Below are positions 6,157-14,958 of a stretch of 22,919 nucleotides of DNA, in pieces. Origin of the DNA: a virus. The position numbers were made by a program, and so were the translations under genes. The stretch's first letter is position 1, and each line of letters opens with the position of its first letter. Under the pieces are notes generated by a model, which saw only the letters and a list, made by a program, of their open reading frames with translations, had not been told where the DNA came from and did not search any database. The DNA is taken from IMG/VR virus record IMGVR_UViG_3300031368_000016, positions 1-22,919 of that record; one strand, 5' to 3'.

Positions 6157-6188
6157 AAAATTTTAGCAATCGCCTTAGAAGCGATTGC
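6157..6188 (-). terminator. Probable terminator of the tail-gene operon
   Basis: A perfect 8-bp stem, GCAATCGC at 6166-6173 with GCGATTGC at 6181-6188 and a 7-base loop, is followed on the minus strand by TAAAATTTTC. It lies 78 bases after the stop of the last tail gene. The U tract is interrupted, so it may be leaky. The rest of 6068-6265 has no gene that I can support. Confidence 0.6.
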
Positions 6189-6265
6189 ACGAGATTCAGT
6201 ACTCCCTGATGCAGTGGTTTTCAAGGTAAAAGTAGAGATTGTAGAAAGTAGCCTCCGGAAGATTC

Positions 6266-6481
6266 TCACTTCGGTGCCAAATCTATCTCTGGCAACCACT
6301 CCTTTGCTAGCGTAACTTTGCGAGCCTTTTCTTGAACGGTTAGATATTTCTCAATCCGCTCCTTTACCGGAAAGGCTATTTGCTGTGCATTTTTTGCATC
6401 CACAATCGGCTCTGCCCAGCGTTCTGCATTATAGCGTGGAACATCATGCTGCAACGCCCTATGAATTCGCAGGTTTAGCAC
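6266..6481 (-). CDS. Small tail-end protein, at least 71 residues
   Basis: GTG at 6481 with GGAG 6 bases upstream is the best supported start. The frame stays open and protein-like back to about 6550 (IIIPEERKIERKVIVCVSQAEFDVL in outline), so a longer form starting at a rare codon close to the end of the previous gene is possible. The sequence is soluble and helical with YNAERWAEPIVDAKN and a basic C-terminal helix (KERIEKYLTVQEKARKV). No family recognised. As the last gene before the terminator it may be a small tail or fibre-assembly protein; this rests on position only. Confidence 0.6.
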   Translation of the reverse strand: MLNLRIHRALQHDVPRYNAERWAEPIVDAKNAQQIAFPVKERIEKYLTVQEKARKVTLAKEWLPEIDLAPK

Positions 6482-6549
6482 ATCAAACTCCGCTTGGCTT
6501 ACACAGACAATTACTTTTCGTTCTATTTTACGCTCTTCTGGTATGATGA

Positions 6550-7356
6550 TTACATCCCATATTCTGAAGCAAAATATGCTTCGACCGCTTGCCTTCTGGC
6601 ATCTGATAAATCCTTATGACATAATGCAAATTCAACTATACTCCCTTCATAAAATAACTCATAACCATTTTGATAACGTGCTGCAATAGTACAAGTATTA
6701 AAATCAAGTCTCATCTCCATATCAAAAGCATCTATTATTGATGTTCCATCCAACCATAACTGTCCTGTTGTACCTGTAAATATATGAGATAAATAATGCG
6801 GGTTTGTATCGGGCACTTCTGTAGAAGCATCGTTTTTATTCGATACCTCACTATTTCGTCTACCAATCTTATATACTGGATCATCTGTTGTAGCTAAAAA
6901 ATGCCATATCCCGTTTCCTCCGTCTAAAAAGAAACCAAAATGATAAGCACTATTATCGGATTTCTGTATTACAGCAAAAATCGTAAATGGTTCATCACCG
7001 CTCAACAATGTTGCTAACGCATCGCAGGTAACAAACTCATCCGTTGTGAACTTAATAACCTCGTGTCCACCAATGAGATCACCGGCATCCTCTGACCATA
7101 ACGGCTGATTATTGCCTACCGCTTGTATCCAATCATTATCCTCACCGGACTGGTCAAGTATGACGCTGACTCTCTTATCACCGTCTTTTGTGACATAATC
7201 TGTGATTGGATCGCCCCAAGTCCGCCAGTGAGTCACCAGATCATCTTTGGCATGCGTGAGGGGAAAGCCACCACCTGCACTCATTCCATATGGCGGACTC
7301 CCGTATAGCGGTCTCGTAAATCCGAATTTACCGTATGGCTTAATTAAGCTCATCAT
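6550..7356 (-). CDS. ConA/LamG-like lectin-fold tail protein
   Basis: 268 residues; the start overlaps the previous stop as ATGA. The N-terminus is short and glycine-rich (YGKFGFTRPLYGSPPYGMSA). Residues about 60-265 fit a concanavalin A/laminin G-type beta-sandwich: alternating hydrophobic strands (FTIFAVIQKSDNSAYHFGFF, GQLWLDGTSIIDAF) and the closing signature SIVEFALCHKDLSDARRQAV followed by EAYFASEYG, common at the end of such domains. In phages these domains occur in tail fibres and bind sugars or surface polymers. Together with the upstream fibre gene this suggests host recognition. No enzymatic residues are obvious. Confidence 0.8.
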   Translation of the reverse strand: MMSLIKPYGKFGFTRPLYGSPPYGMSAGGGFPLTHAKDDLVTHWRTWGDPITDYVTKDGDKRVSVILDQSGEDNDWIQAVGNNQPLWSEDAGDLIGGHEVIKFTTDEFVTCDALATLLSGDEPFTIFAVIQKSDNSAYHFGFFLDGGNGIWHFLATTDDPVYKIGRRNSEVSNKNDASTEVPDTNPHYLSHIFTGTTGQLWLDGTSIIDAFDMEMRLDFNTCTIAARYQNGYELFYEGSIVEFALCHKDLSDARRQAVEAYFASEYGM

Positions 7357-7799
7357 GTTACCAGAATAGTTGCCTTGACCGTTCCGTCATCAGCCCCATC
7401 ATCACCGGTCAGGATAACCTCGAACCCATCGCCGCCGATAAAATCATTCTCATCGCCGCTGTCGGAAAACAACTGATTCAGATACCAAACCGACACCTGG
7501 TTGATGGTTGCGTGATTGTACGGATCCAATACTGTAACGCCGGCACAATTCTCAGTTTCAACCAGCGTTCCCGCCGCATTGCGCCCCAGCGGCTTGATTG
7601 AAACAACCGTACCATCACACCCAGCGGCGAACGTTATCCCCTCCAGCTTCAGCCAGAATTGACCGTCCGGGCGCATATCACGCAAGTCAACCACCATGAT
7701 GTCCGGCGTTGTACCCGCGACCGTTAAGACCTCTGTGATTTCAATCTTTCGCCGGATTAAAAAGTGATCGCCTTCTATTGCTGTTTTTACTGCTGCCAT
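7353..7799 (-). CDS. Tail-associated structural protein, 148 residues
   Basis: Beta-rich acidic protein (MAAVKTAIEGDHFLIRRKIE; C-terminal VTVLDPYNHATINQVSVWYL and a final strand VKATILVT). AAGGAGTT lies just upstream. No motif assigns a known family. It stands between the fibre and the lectin-fold protein and is coupled to the latter by ATGA, so it is probably a component or connector of the adhesion apparatus. Codon use is like that of the head genes. Confidence 0.7.
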   Translation of the reverse strand: MAAVKTAIEGDHFLIRRKIEITEVLTVAGTTPDIMVVDLRDMRPDGQFWLKLEGITFAAGCDGTVVSIKPLGRNAAGTLVETENCAGVTVLDPYNHATINQVSVWYLNQLFSDSGDENDFIGGDGFEVILTGDDGADDGTVKATILVT

Positions 7800-7821
7800 C
7801 TTGAACTCCTTGAGTTACTAA

Positions 7822-9360
7822 TTAACCGTAAATCCGGACTTCCGATTTCGGTTCGATAATGATGTCGCTTCGCAAAAATGCTTCCGCGCCAGTATCTGCC
7901 CCTGCAGTTAAAACCACACGAAGCTCATAGACTGTGTTGATCGATAATTCTGAAACATCTATACTGAATGTTAGCGGAGTTGTCGGCATACCGACACCTA
8001 TATCAAGCACTGCCGCCATTGAAGTTATCTTGGCTAACGCCTCATCATAAATCTGAATGTCAATCTGTCCTGTTGCAACGGTGGAATAACCAAAACAAGT
8101 GACTACCAATCGCTTGATCGAGGCATTATGATAGTATTTACGACGCTGTTTGATTGCGGTTACAGTAGCAAGATTTTTCCAAATAAGATGAGTGCCTACT
8201 TCATTATCGTCTGCTACACTTGCGCTGACTTGCGCGCCAAAAACATTACCGGAATTGGCTTCCAGAATACCACCGGAACCATCTCGCCCAAGTTGCATAT
8301 CACCGTCGCCGATTTCAGGAACCATCGTGGCTTCAGTCGTATTATAAGTGACGCCATCAGCATCAAAAGCCACTACTGTCACATATATTCGGTGCCGAAC
8401 ATTAAGGTGTGCGGTGTTTCCTTCACCGGTACGAACCATTATTTTGCTACTGTTCGACCTTATAAGAGCCAACTCATCAGCGTCACACGCACCAGCAGCA
8501 ACCGCGCCCAATCCTGAATAATTCCAGTAAATCTCATACCGGGACACCTCATCACGATTGTCGGCGGCGACCATATTGAAATGAACACTAATCAAACGAT
8601 GATGAGTATTCAGCTGCATACTAACCACAGGCGCGCCCGACCACGACCCGCCGGCTACAAGTGCTGTAATGCGTGCATCTAATTCATCAGTGATTGATTT
8701 TGGAACCGCACCGTCAGCATCGGAGGGCGCCGCAACGCCAGTAATCTTGACCGCCGCAGCGCCGTCATCGAATAGTTCTAAATCTCTACAAAGGATTTTT
8801 AGAGTCTTGTCCAATGTACCAGCATCATCGGCTACCTTGAGTGTCATATCATCATCAGTTGCATCTCTGATATGAAGATAAACATCCTTTCCAACGTTCG
8901 GTCGCATTTTAACCGGATTTACCTTGGTATCTACCTTCAGCGCGGTTCCCGCGATATTCTGAAGTACGTTCAGATCATCATCAATCGTTTTGTTTTTCAA
9001 TTCCTGCGTGGTATCTGTTCCAACAACCGAATTTCCAACACCAACTCCATGGATATTCGCACTCGCCGCTTCATGAGTTTCGCGCCCGATTGCTTCTTTC
9101 ATCGACCCGATCTCGATCTTGCTGACCACTTCGTCTGTATTATCCCAGATCGAATATGGCTCCGTCGGATCGTATTTCGATAATTCCGGATGACCTAAAA
9201 CAAAAGCAGTATCGTCAAACTCGAAATAATATGCTGCTGCTTCCGCATCCCATATACCAATAACGTTGTAGGTATCAGGTGATCCGTGACTTGAGATACC
9301 CATTTCGACGTCATACAAGGATTGTGAAGCGCGTGCCCACCATTTTCTTACAGTTGCCAT
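7822..9360 (-). CDS. Tail fibre or receptor-binding protein with fibre repeat motif
   Basis: 512 residues. The N-terminal 100 residues probably attach it to the tail (RKWWARASQSLYDVEMGISS). Residues about 95-135 hold a motif frequent in phage tail fibres: HEAASANIHGVGVGNSVVG then TDTTQELKNKTIDDDL. The central part is beta-rich. Around 245-350 a region with SRYEIYWNYSG and HRIYVTVVAFDADGV resembles a fibronectin type III-like domain, and the C-terminal 120 residues form another beta domain (SFKxx-free, ending IIIEPKSEVRIYG). A receptor-binding role is inferred from the motif and from its place after the hub genes. Domain borders are approximate. Confidence 0.8.
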   Translation of the reverse strand: MATVRKWWARASQSLYDVEMGISSHGSPDTYNVIGIWDAEAAAYYFEFDDTAFVLGHPELSKYDPTEPYSIWDNTDEVVSKIEIGSMKEAIGRETHEAASANIHGVGVGNSVVGTDTTQELKNKTIDDDLNVLQNIAGTALKVDTKVNPVKMRPNVGKDVYLHIRDATDDDMTLKVADDAGTLDKTLKILCRDLELFDDGAAAVKITGVAAPSDADGAVPKSITDELDARITALVAGGSWSGAPVVSMQLNTHHRLISVHFNMVAADNRDEVSRYEIYWNYSGLGAVAAGACDADELALIRSNSSKIMVRTGEGNTAHLNVRHRIYVTVVAFDADGVTYNTTEATMVPEIGDGDMQLGRDGSGGILEANSGNVFGAQVSASVADDNEVGTHLIWKNLATVTAIKQRRKYYHNASIKRLVVTCFGYSTVATGQIDIQIYDEALAKITSMAAVLDIGVGMPTTPLTFSIDVSELSINTVYELRVVLTAGADTGAEAFLRSDIIIEPKSEVRIYG

Positions 9361-9373
9361 TTATGAAACCTCT

Positions 9374-10096
9374 CTAAAATATCAGCGGACTAAATTCACC
9401 GGCTGCTGATGCCTTCGGGATCGATGACAGTAATTCCTCGCCAACGAACCTGACAGTCGCATCATGTGCCAGAAACAAATTGCCAGTATACCCTGACCGG
9501 AGCGCATCCGGACAGGTCATTATGAATTTCATTGCAACATCATCATGCGGTTGTACTTCAACTCTCCCAATGATAGTATGATTCAAGATAGTCAATAAAT
9601 CAAGCAAGTCCGTGCGACTCAGCGCCGTCCAGACAAAAGTAACTACCGGGCGGTATCCTTCAACACGTTGCCTGAAAGTGCCGTCAGACAGCGTTAATGA
9701 CACGGTTCCGCCGTCCTGTCGCTCGGGTATGAACTCCAGGTGTGTATCAACACAATCCGGCAACGAAATTATCCGACCATCATTCTGGTCAATGTTTCGC
9801 CATATCTCTCCACCAGGATCGGATGCTTCCAGAAAATTGCTCGTCAAAACAACCAGGTTCGCAGCAACAGATAGAACCGTATAACACTTATTGCCCCCCT
9901 CTGCATTAGAGATCTGCTGATCGGCAGCGAGGCAGGATGTCAGGTCCGCGGATGTTACAACATTACTATCGGCAAGAGTCCAATTAGCAGTTCCCGGTAA
10001 CTGGACTTTCTGCCATTTGAAGTCCGCATCCAAGCCCTGTAATAATGAGAACTTCGGCGCCCCCGTACCCCAGATTAATGTCTCAGGATAACTCAT
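9374..10096 (-). CDS. Tail tip protein, 240 residues, unassigned
   Basis: Soluble beta-rich protein starting MSYPETLIWGTGAPKFSLLQ. Middle and C-terminal parts (RIISLPDCVDTHLEFIPERQ; RPVVTFVWTALSRTDLLDLL; RVEVQPHDDVAMKFIM) look like a distal-tail or tube-like beta-sandwich with a helix, but I cannot name the family. It lies 4 bases after the hub-like gene and 13 bases before the fibre gene, so a tail-tip adaptor joining hub and fibre is the most likely role. Confidence 0.7.
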   Translation of the reverse strand: MSYPETLIWGTGAPKFSLLQGLDADFKWQKVQLPGTANWTLADSNVVTSADLTSCLAADQQISNAEGGNKCYTVLSVAANLVVLTSNFLEASDPGGEIWRNIDQNDGRIISLPDCVDTHLEFIPERQDGGTVSLTLSDGTFRQRVEGYRPVVTFVWTALSRTDLLDLLTILNHTIIGRVEVQPHDDVAMKFIMTCPDALRSGYTGNLFLAHDATVRFVGEELLSSIPKASAAGEFSPLIF

Positions 10097-10100
10097 TTTA

Positions 10101-11984
10101 TCACAAACCGCTACCTTTCACTTTCCACATAACAACTTCAGCAACATCTATATTGATATTGATTTTCTCAATAAGATAATTGTCATTTCTAAAGGTAACT
10201 TGCTCTTGAGGATTCAAGTCCAGCACATCTTCCATCATAACTTGCAATCTTAAACCTATCTCCTGTTCTGAAAAGAGCTTAAAATAATAATCCTTCAAGA
10301 GAGTTTTATAATGCTCATTCTTAACAAGATTCTGACTATATGTAGGGAACGAATCCTCCGATCTGAATCTTGATATATATTGTGCACCTTTATTAATAAT
10401 TCGTGGATTCCATACACCCCTGTTTTCTAAAGCAGTAAGACGAGGAATAATTGAAATAGCTTGATTTTTCTCTATAATAACAGAATCTGTAATTATACAT
10501 ATCTCTTTCAAAAGATCACCAGCAGATTTGTCTTCTACTTCAAAAAATACTTTATTAAGTGCCCCTTTAATCCATATTCTGTTATCAGAAAAATTATAAT
10601 AAGTACCTTCCTCATCAAATTCATTGTGTGATTGTGGAATAATACCTATAGTTGTATGAATAGAATAATCCTCTGGTAAACTGCCATCTACCCCTACCGA
10701 GTCTGGATCAAAAGGTATATTCCTTTGTATATGGCGACCGCCTTCTATTCTTAAATAACCAAATTCAATTAAAAGCTGTTTATGAACAACTTCTCCTTCC
10801 CAGTCTTCGCTGTCGGAAGTAACATGAGCTATGCTGTGTGTTTCTTTATCAAAAACACATAATTCATATGAAAGACCCCAAACAGCATTATAATAACTAA
10901 TTCTTCCATTTAACACTCTCTTATTTTTCCATCCAGTACAATGATATAAATTTACTCCCACTACCCTATCTCTACCATTAAAGAAATACATATGATGAGT
11001 AGTCTTACGAAGATAAACATCTCTAACAATACCTTCCCATATTGCACCATAATTAAAAGTATAATCAACACTAAATGTTTTATTAAAACCAAGCAGACCA
11101 TTAAATTGAATCCTTTGAACTTCTCCCTCCACAACAAATTTGGGGTATCCTATAAATAAAACCTCTCCACTTAATATTGAATCTACAAAACCACCACCTG
11201 TAAATAATTGTTCAAGAATTAAAATTCTCGGAAATGGTATCAAAGTACCTACATCTATAGTACCAATATCTATAATACTATAATCATCATTAACTTGCAT
11301 TAATATATTTATTATAACATCATCAATATTAATTCCTTTCAAAAAACCTCCTCGCGACGAATCTTCATCAAATCTACGATAATAGCCTGGTTTTTCTTCA
11401 TGCCATAAAGCGGGGATATGATTTTCAGATACTGCCCAAGCCAAATTATCAATATGAACTCTGGATGAATATATAAACTTCTTTTCTAATCCAATCTTTT
11501 CAATATCTGATAAATTATCATAAACAGAAGGAAAAACATGTTCAATATAATCAGCAAGTTCGGTTAATTCATCATAATCTGCTAAATTCTTTTCATCTAC
11601 CCACCTTGCTCGCTCATTTATTACTCTTCTACTTTCATCACCACCATAAACAGTATCTTCCTTTATTCCTAATTTTACTTTATTTAAGACACCACCCCAA
11701 GAGATTGCTGAAAAAATTGTTATATCATCACTATAAGCAACTTCAATATCTATATAACCATCAAAAAGAAGAGTAGTATTGTAATAAATAAAAATTCTTA
11801 AATTACTTTCTATTAACCTTTCAGGGTCATAAACCGCCAAATCTGCATAAGGAACAACAAATTCATGCCACTGCTCCCTCGTAAATTCTTTATCAATCGT
11901 TGGTGGATTATCTATGGGATAATAAAATTGTTTATTGATAAAACCAGCTTCATTATCTGGAATAAGTATGAATATTTTTATCAT
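10101..11984 (-). CDS. AT-rich tail hub-like protein, 627 residues
   Basis: The start overlaps the tape measure stop as ATGA. The N-terminal 120 residues form a beta domain (VPYADLAVYDPERLIESNLR, LLFDGYIDIEVAYSDDITIF) like the first domain of tail hub or Tal proteins. C-terminal to it are many strands (SFPTYSQNLVKNEHYKTLLK near the end). No peptidase or lysozyme motif is visible. Position right after the tape measure is where distal-tail and hub genes lie. The gene is clearly AT-richer than its neighbours, with A/T-ending codons throughout, and uses many Ile, Asn, Tyr and Lys residues, which suggests separate acquisition. Confidence 0.75.
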   Translation of the reverse strand: MIKIFILIPDNEAGFINKQFYYPIDNPPTIDKEFTREQWHEFVVPYADLAVYDPERLIESNLRIFIYYNTTLLFDGYIDIEVAYSDDITIFSAISWGGVLNKVKLGIKEDTVYGGDESRRVINERARWVDEKNLADYDELTELADYIEHVFPSVYDNLSDIEKIGLEKKFIYSSRVHIDNLAWAVSENHIPALWHEEKPGYYRRFDEDSSRGGFLKGINIDDVIINILMQVNDDYSIIDIGTIDVGTLIPFPRILILEQLFTGGGFVDSILSGEVLFIGYPKFVVEGEVQRIQFNGLLGFNKTFSVDYTFNYGAIWEGIVRDVYLRKTTHHMYFFNGRDRVVGVNLYHCTGWKNKRVLNGRISYYNAVWGLSYELCVFDKETHSIAHVTSDSEDWEGEVVHKQLLIEFGYLRIEGGRHIQRNIPFDPDSVGVDGSLPEDYSIHTTIGIIPQSHNEFDEEGTYYNFSDNRIWIKGALNKVFFEVEDKSAGDLLKEICIITDSVIIEKNQAISIIPRLTALENRGVWNPRIINKGAQYISRFRSEDSFPTYSQNLVKNEHYKTLLKDYYFKLFSEQEIGLRLQVMMEDVLDLNPQEQVTFRNDNYLIEKININIDVAEVVMWKVKGSGL

Positions 11985-13939
11985 TCTATTGATCTACGTT
12001 TATCAAATAAATTTCTTTCCCTAACTATACTTGAAACTTGACGATTCCCTATATAAACTTTGATGTCCGAACTACCAACCGGATCCTGCGTGCCGCCGGA
12101 CGCTGATGCACCCATAGGTAAAATTCCACCTAAAAATCCTCCAAGACCACCTACTCCACCAAATATCGCAAATAGTATCTTCAAAGCCATCATCTCAGCA
12201 ACCATCCGCCGGAGTATGTTTATAAACGATTCTAACATTCCCTGCAAGCCCTTTTCAAACGGATCAAAAAGAAAATCAGCAAACGCGGTCTGGATGTTCC
12301 GTGCAGCTTGAATCGCGAACTGATTTATTTTTTTTGTAGCCTTATCTACTTTTTCTGCCGTTTCACCAAATTCTTCCTGTAATCGTTTCCATTCACGATT
12401 GTACAATTCAGTCGACATGTGACCTTCCGACATTACTTCATTCAAGTGAGCTATCCCAAAAGCCAACTTTTCAGAATCAGTAAGATTTTGACGATATATC
12501 TCACCCCATCGTTCTAACCAAGATGTATCAATCGGAATTTCTTCCCATGTAAGCAAATCCTCGATGTTAGGTAATAATCCTCCAGTTCCCCTGATTGATT
12601 CTGCAACGTTTCCTTTTCGCCATTCCTCAAACCAACGTTTCATTACAGATATATTAATAGTTGCCGCAGATGATAAACCCTCTACCGTATATGTTGCTTT
12701 TTCAGTATTATCAGCAGTTATTCCCATCGCTTTATTGAATTCTGTCATCCCTTTATCAAAGTATGACAGTTCTTTGTTAGCCTCCTTCTCAGCCTTCGCC
12801 ATGTCCTTAAATGTTTTATTGATAAATACCAGGAATAAACTGTATTCTGATGCTTTAGCAATATCATCCATTATTCCAAGCTGTTTGAATAATTCTTCAT
12901 TTACTAACTCAATCGATGACTTTGTATCCTTAAATATCTTATTTAATAATTCAAATGCACCTTGTAAAACATTGACTGCTGGAGTAAGAAAATCCGAGAG
13001 GATTCTTCCGATTTTTTCAAGTACATCACCAAACTCATTCGCTAATGCTTGAATACTACCACCGAATGTATCTCGTGCTGCCTCAGCCGCTCCACCCATC
13101 TGTTTCTCAAATTCCTGCAGTATCATTTGCTGAGCTTTAACCGTCTGTCCAGTTTCAACTAACTCCTTTATCATCTCCTTCTGTTCAACCGTAAATTGAA
13201 TCCCCGCACGTGAAAGAGCAGTAATTCCTAATATCGGATCATTGAGAGCCTTTCCAAGCATAAGCGCCGACGACTTCAAATCCTGACCAAGTGCAGTACT
13301 CATATTAAGTGTAGCCATAACAGCATCAGGCATTACATCACGCCCTATGTTGGTAAATGTCAGCAGAAGTCCTTGCATTTCGATAATAGCTTCATCACCA
13401 TAAGTAGTTACCTTCTGGAGAGAGGAAGCCATATCTTTTAATTCACCAACCGTCATTCCTGCAGCATAACCCGTTGATTTAATACGTTGTGCAAGCTGAC
13501 GTTCTGCTAATTCCTGCTGGTTGTATGCACTAACCGCCCCCTTTACGAAGCGCGTAACAGCATAAAAAGTAGCCGCTAATGCAAACTTGAAAAGCAAGGT
13601 TGCATTACGAATACGCGCAATAGCCATTCGCATTTTCTCAAGCCCCCCAGTTATGCCACTCGCAGATACCCGTATTTTGCTATGCGATTTCTTAAACTCG
13701 TCTCCGATCTCTTTGGTGGATTTACGAGTCTTGCGCGTTACTTTTTCTAAATTTATTTCATACTTATCGAATGCAGAACCAAGATATTTCGCCGAACTAC
13801 CTAACTTTTCAACATCATTTCCCATGATGTTAGTAGCCGCACGAGTTTTCTCTTGCGCTGTTTTCAAGCCACGCACTAATTGCGCCATATTCGCAGTTAT
13901 ATCAACCTTCACTGATCCCAATGGTGGAAGATCAGCCAT
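11981..13939 (-). CDS. Tail tape measure protein
   Basis: 652 residues. In siphoviruses this protein sets tail length and is ejected with DNA. At about 0.15 nm per residue it would suit a tail near 100 nm. The sequence starts LPPLGSVKVDITANMAQLVR and is long and helical (KTAQEKTRAATNIMG, KYLGSAFDKYEINLEKVTRK), with a hydrophobic segment at about 113-135 (TLLFKFALAATFYAVTRFVK). The block MADLxx..NMSTALGQDLKS..LGKALNDPILGI..LSRAGIQFT is the usual signature of TP901-type tape measures. A second glycine-rich hydrophobic stretch lies near 595-620. Start overlaps the chaperone frame; stop overlaps the next start. Confidence 0.95.
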   Translation of the reverse strand: MADLPPLGSVKVDITANMAQLVRGLKTAQEKTRAATNIMGNDVEKLGSSAKYLGSAFDKYEINLEKVTRKTRKSTKEIGDEFKKSHSKIRVSASGITGGLEKMRMAIARIRNATLLFKFALAATFYAVTRFVKGAVSAYNQQELAERQLAQRIKSTGYAAGMTVGELKDMASSLQKVTTYGDEAIIEMQGLLLTFTNIGRDVMPDAVMATLNMSTALGQDLKSSALMLGKALNDPILGITALSRAGIQFTVEQKEMIKELVETGQTVKAQQMILQEFEKQMGGAAEAARDTFGGSIQALANEFGDVLEKIGRILSDFLTPAVNVLQGAFELLNKIFKDTKSSIELVNEELFKQLGIMDDIAKASEYSLFLVFINKTFKDMAKAEKEANKELSYFDKGMTEFNKAMGITADNTEKATYTVEGLSSAATINISVMKRWFEEWRKGNVAESIRGTGGLLPNIEDLLTWEEIPIDTSWLERWGEIYRQNLTDSEKLAFGIAHLNEVMSEGHMSTELYNREWKRLQEEFGETAEKVDKATKKINQFAIQAARNIQTAFADFLFDPFEKGLQGMLESFINILRRMVAEMMALKILFAIFGGVGGLGGFLGGILPMGASASGGTQDPVGSSDIKVYIGNRQVSSIVRERNLFDKRRSIE

Positions 13940-14548
13940 CTAACCTCCTGCATATTTCATTATGTTGTCGTTGTCGATCAATCAAACTGATCTCCTTTAT
14001 TGGTTTCTGCTTCGGGAGTAACCGATGCAAAGGTGGAATGGTCTTTGCCCGCGATAGTACAGCCGTGAGCCACGCCTGCTGAATTGATACCTGTATTTGC
14101 AGCTCCACCCGACCGGTATATGCTGCCGCCATTAAGGTAAATTCCAACGGTGTCATCATCCAGAAATCGCACGGCTGCACTCCTGCTTGGATTGCTAATT
14201 TGTACGCCTCGCGCCAGTCGAAGCCCGACGCTGCTTCGGCTTTATCGCTGGATGTTCGACCGGCGCTTTCGATTCCCCCAGCGACTTGCCGAATGCCTCC
14301 GCGACCTGTTCGGCAAACATTGCCGGATTTGTCTCCCAATCCAGAACCTCATCAAACGATAAATCGTGATCGTCCGGCAAGAGCCCAGCCCAAAGCAAAC
14401 CGGTCAAGTGCAGCATATTGGATGGATCAAGGTTCGATAAATCAGGCTTCAATCCAATCTGCTTGGCTTCAGATTGCAACCCAGCATAGGATCGCATCGT
14501 AAACCGGATGACCCGCTCACGACCTCCGATCTCAAGTTTTACGCTCAT
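13932..14548 (-). CDS. Tail assembly chaperone, -1 frameshift fusion (gpGT-like)
   Basis: If ribosomes slip back one base at the G5 run near 14277, the first 91 residues of the zero-frame protein join a 114-residue extension, making about 205 residues. The extension carries SGFDWREAYKLAIQAGVQPC and FWMMTPLEFTLMAAAY, the W..a..la...gi.P.efW.mTP.Ef pattern seen in frameshifted tail chaperones. It has no good start of its own. The stop overlaps the tape measure start by 8 bases. The fusion is inferred; the frame relation (-1) and the conserved motif support it. Confidence 0.75.
14195..14548 (-). CDS. Tail assembly chaperone (gpG-like, zero-frame product)
   Basis: The ATG at 14548 overlaps the tail tube stop as ATGA, giving 117 residues; the longer frame to 14560 starts at a TTG without support. 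Start MSVKLEIGGRERVIRFTMRS, with helical body (GLLWAGLLPDDHDLSFDEVL) and a C-terminal tail EHPAIKPKQRRASTGARRTN. Position between tail tube and tape measure, and the overlapping second frame, match the lambda gpG/gpT arrangement, in which the pair binds the tape measure during tail assembly. Sequence identity to known chaperones is not evident, so the call rests on size, place and frameshift. Confidence 0.8.
   Translation of the reverse strand: MSVKLEIGGRERVIRFTMRSYAGLQSEAKQIGLKPDLSNLDPSNMLHLTGLLWAGLLPDDHDLSFDEVLDWETNPAMFAEQVAEAFGKSLGESKAPVEHPAIKPKQRRASTGARRTN
14273..14281 (-). other. Candidate -1 programmed frameshift site
   Basis: Minus strand reads CTG-GGG-GAA in the chaperone frame and GGG-GGA in the extension frame. 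A glycine tRNA on GGG can slip one base back onto an identical GGG. It is not a full X-XXY-YYZ heptamer, so slippage would rely mainly on the P site. Confidence 0.5.
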
Positions 14549-14949
14549 ACTGCCGCCCAATCACCTGAAACCTCAAGTGTCACACTACCAGTTGCTGGAG
14601 CTTGATCCGGAAAAGTATCCTTTTTATCAGCAACAAGACAATCTGCTTCTTCGATGTCTGTTCCAGAATATTGCCGGCGAATCTTCATCACCGTACCGCC
14701 ACGTATTGCTGCCTTTAATGCTGCTAAATCTGCCGCGTCCGGAATATAGAGATAGCTCAATGTCACCGATGCCGAATAGCGACCATAGAGCAACTTTCGC
14801 GATCTACTGTTTTTCGATGATACATCAATCATATCTGAAGTCTCACCGAAGTCGACATCTTGTTGTGATCCGACCGTTGTCCAAACAGGCACGGCGTATG
14901 TGCCCGTATTTACGCGGAGCAATACATCCGCGCCGTTTATCTCTGCCAT
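14545..14949 (-). CDS. Major tail tube protein
   Basis: 134 residues, matching the compact tail tube proteins of TP901-1-like siphoviruses. MAEINGADVLLRVNTGTYAV starts the protein; residues 17-45 give the family pattern VPVWTTVGSQQDVDFGETSD followed by MIDVSSKNSRSRKLLYGRYS, where a strand and loop precede the tube-forming sheet. The C-terminus ends with a strand (GSVTLEVSGDWAAV). These subunits stack as hexameric rings around the tape measure to form the tail tube. Placed between the beta-rich protein and the chaperones, the usual order. Its stop overlaps the next start as ATGA. Confidence 0.9.
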   Translation of the reverse strand: MAEINGADVLLRVNTGTYAVPVWTTVGSQQDVDFGETSDMIDVSSKNSRSRKLLYGRYSASVTLSYLYIPDAADLAALKAAIRGGTVMKIRRQYSGTDIEEADCLVADKKDTFPDQAPATGSVTLEVSGDWAAV

Positions 14950-14958
14950 GTTTACCTC

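Noticed and set aside
8128-9183. Plus-strand open frames opposite the fibre gene
   Set aside because: They lack ribosome sites and domains, and the minus-strand gene has a recognised fibre motif.
12564-13052. Plus-strand 162-codon frame opposite the tape measure
   Set aside because: Antisense shadow of a clear tape measure gene; composition is Ser/Asn/Leu without structure.
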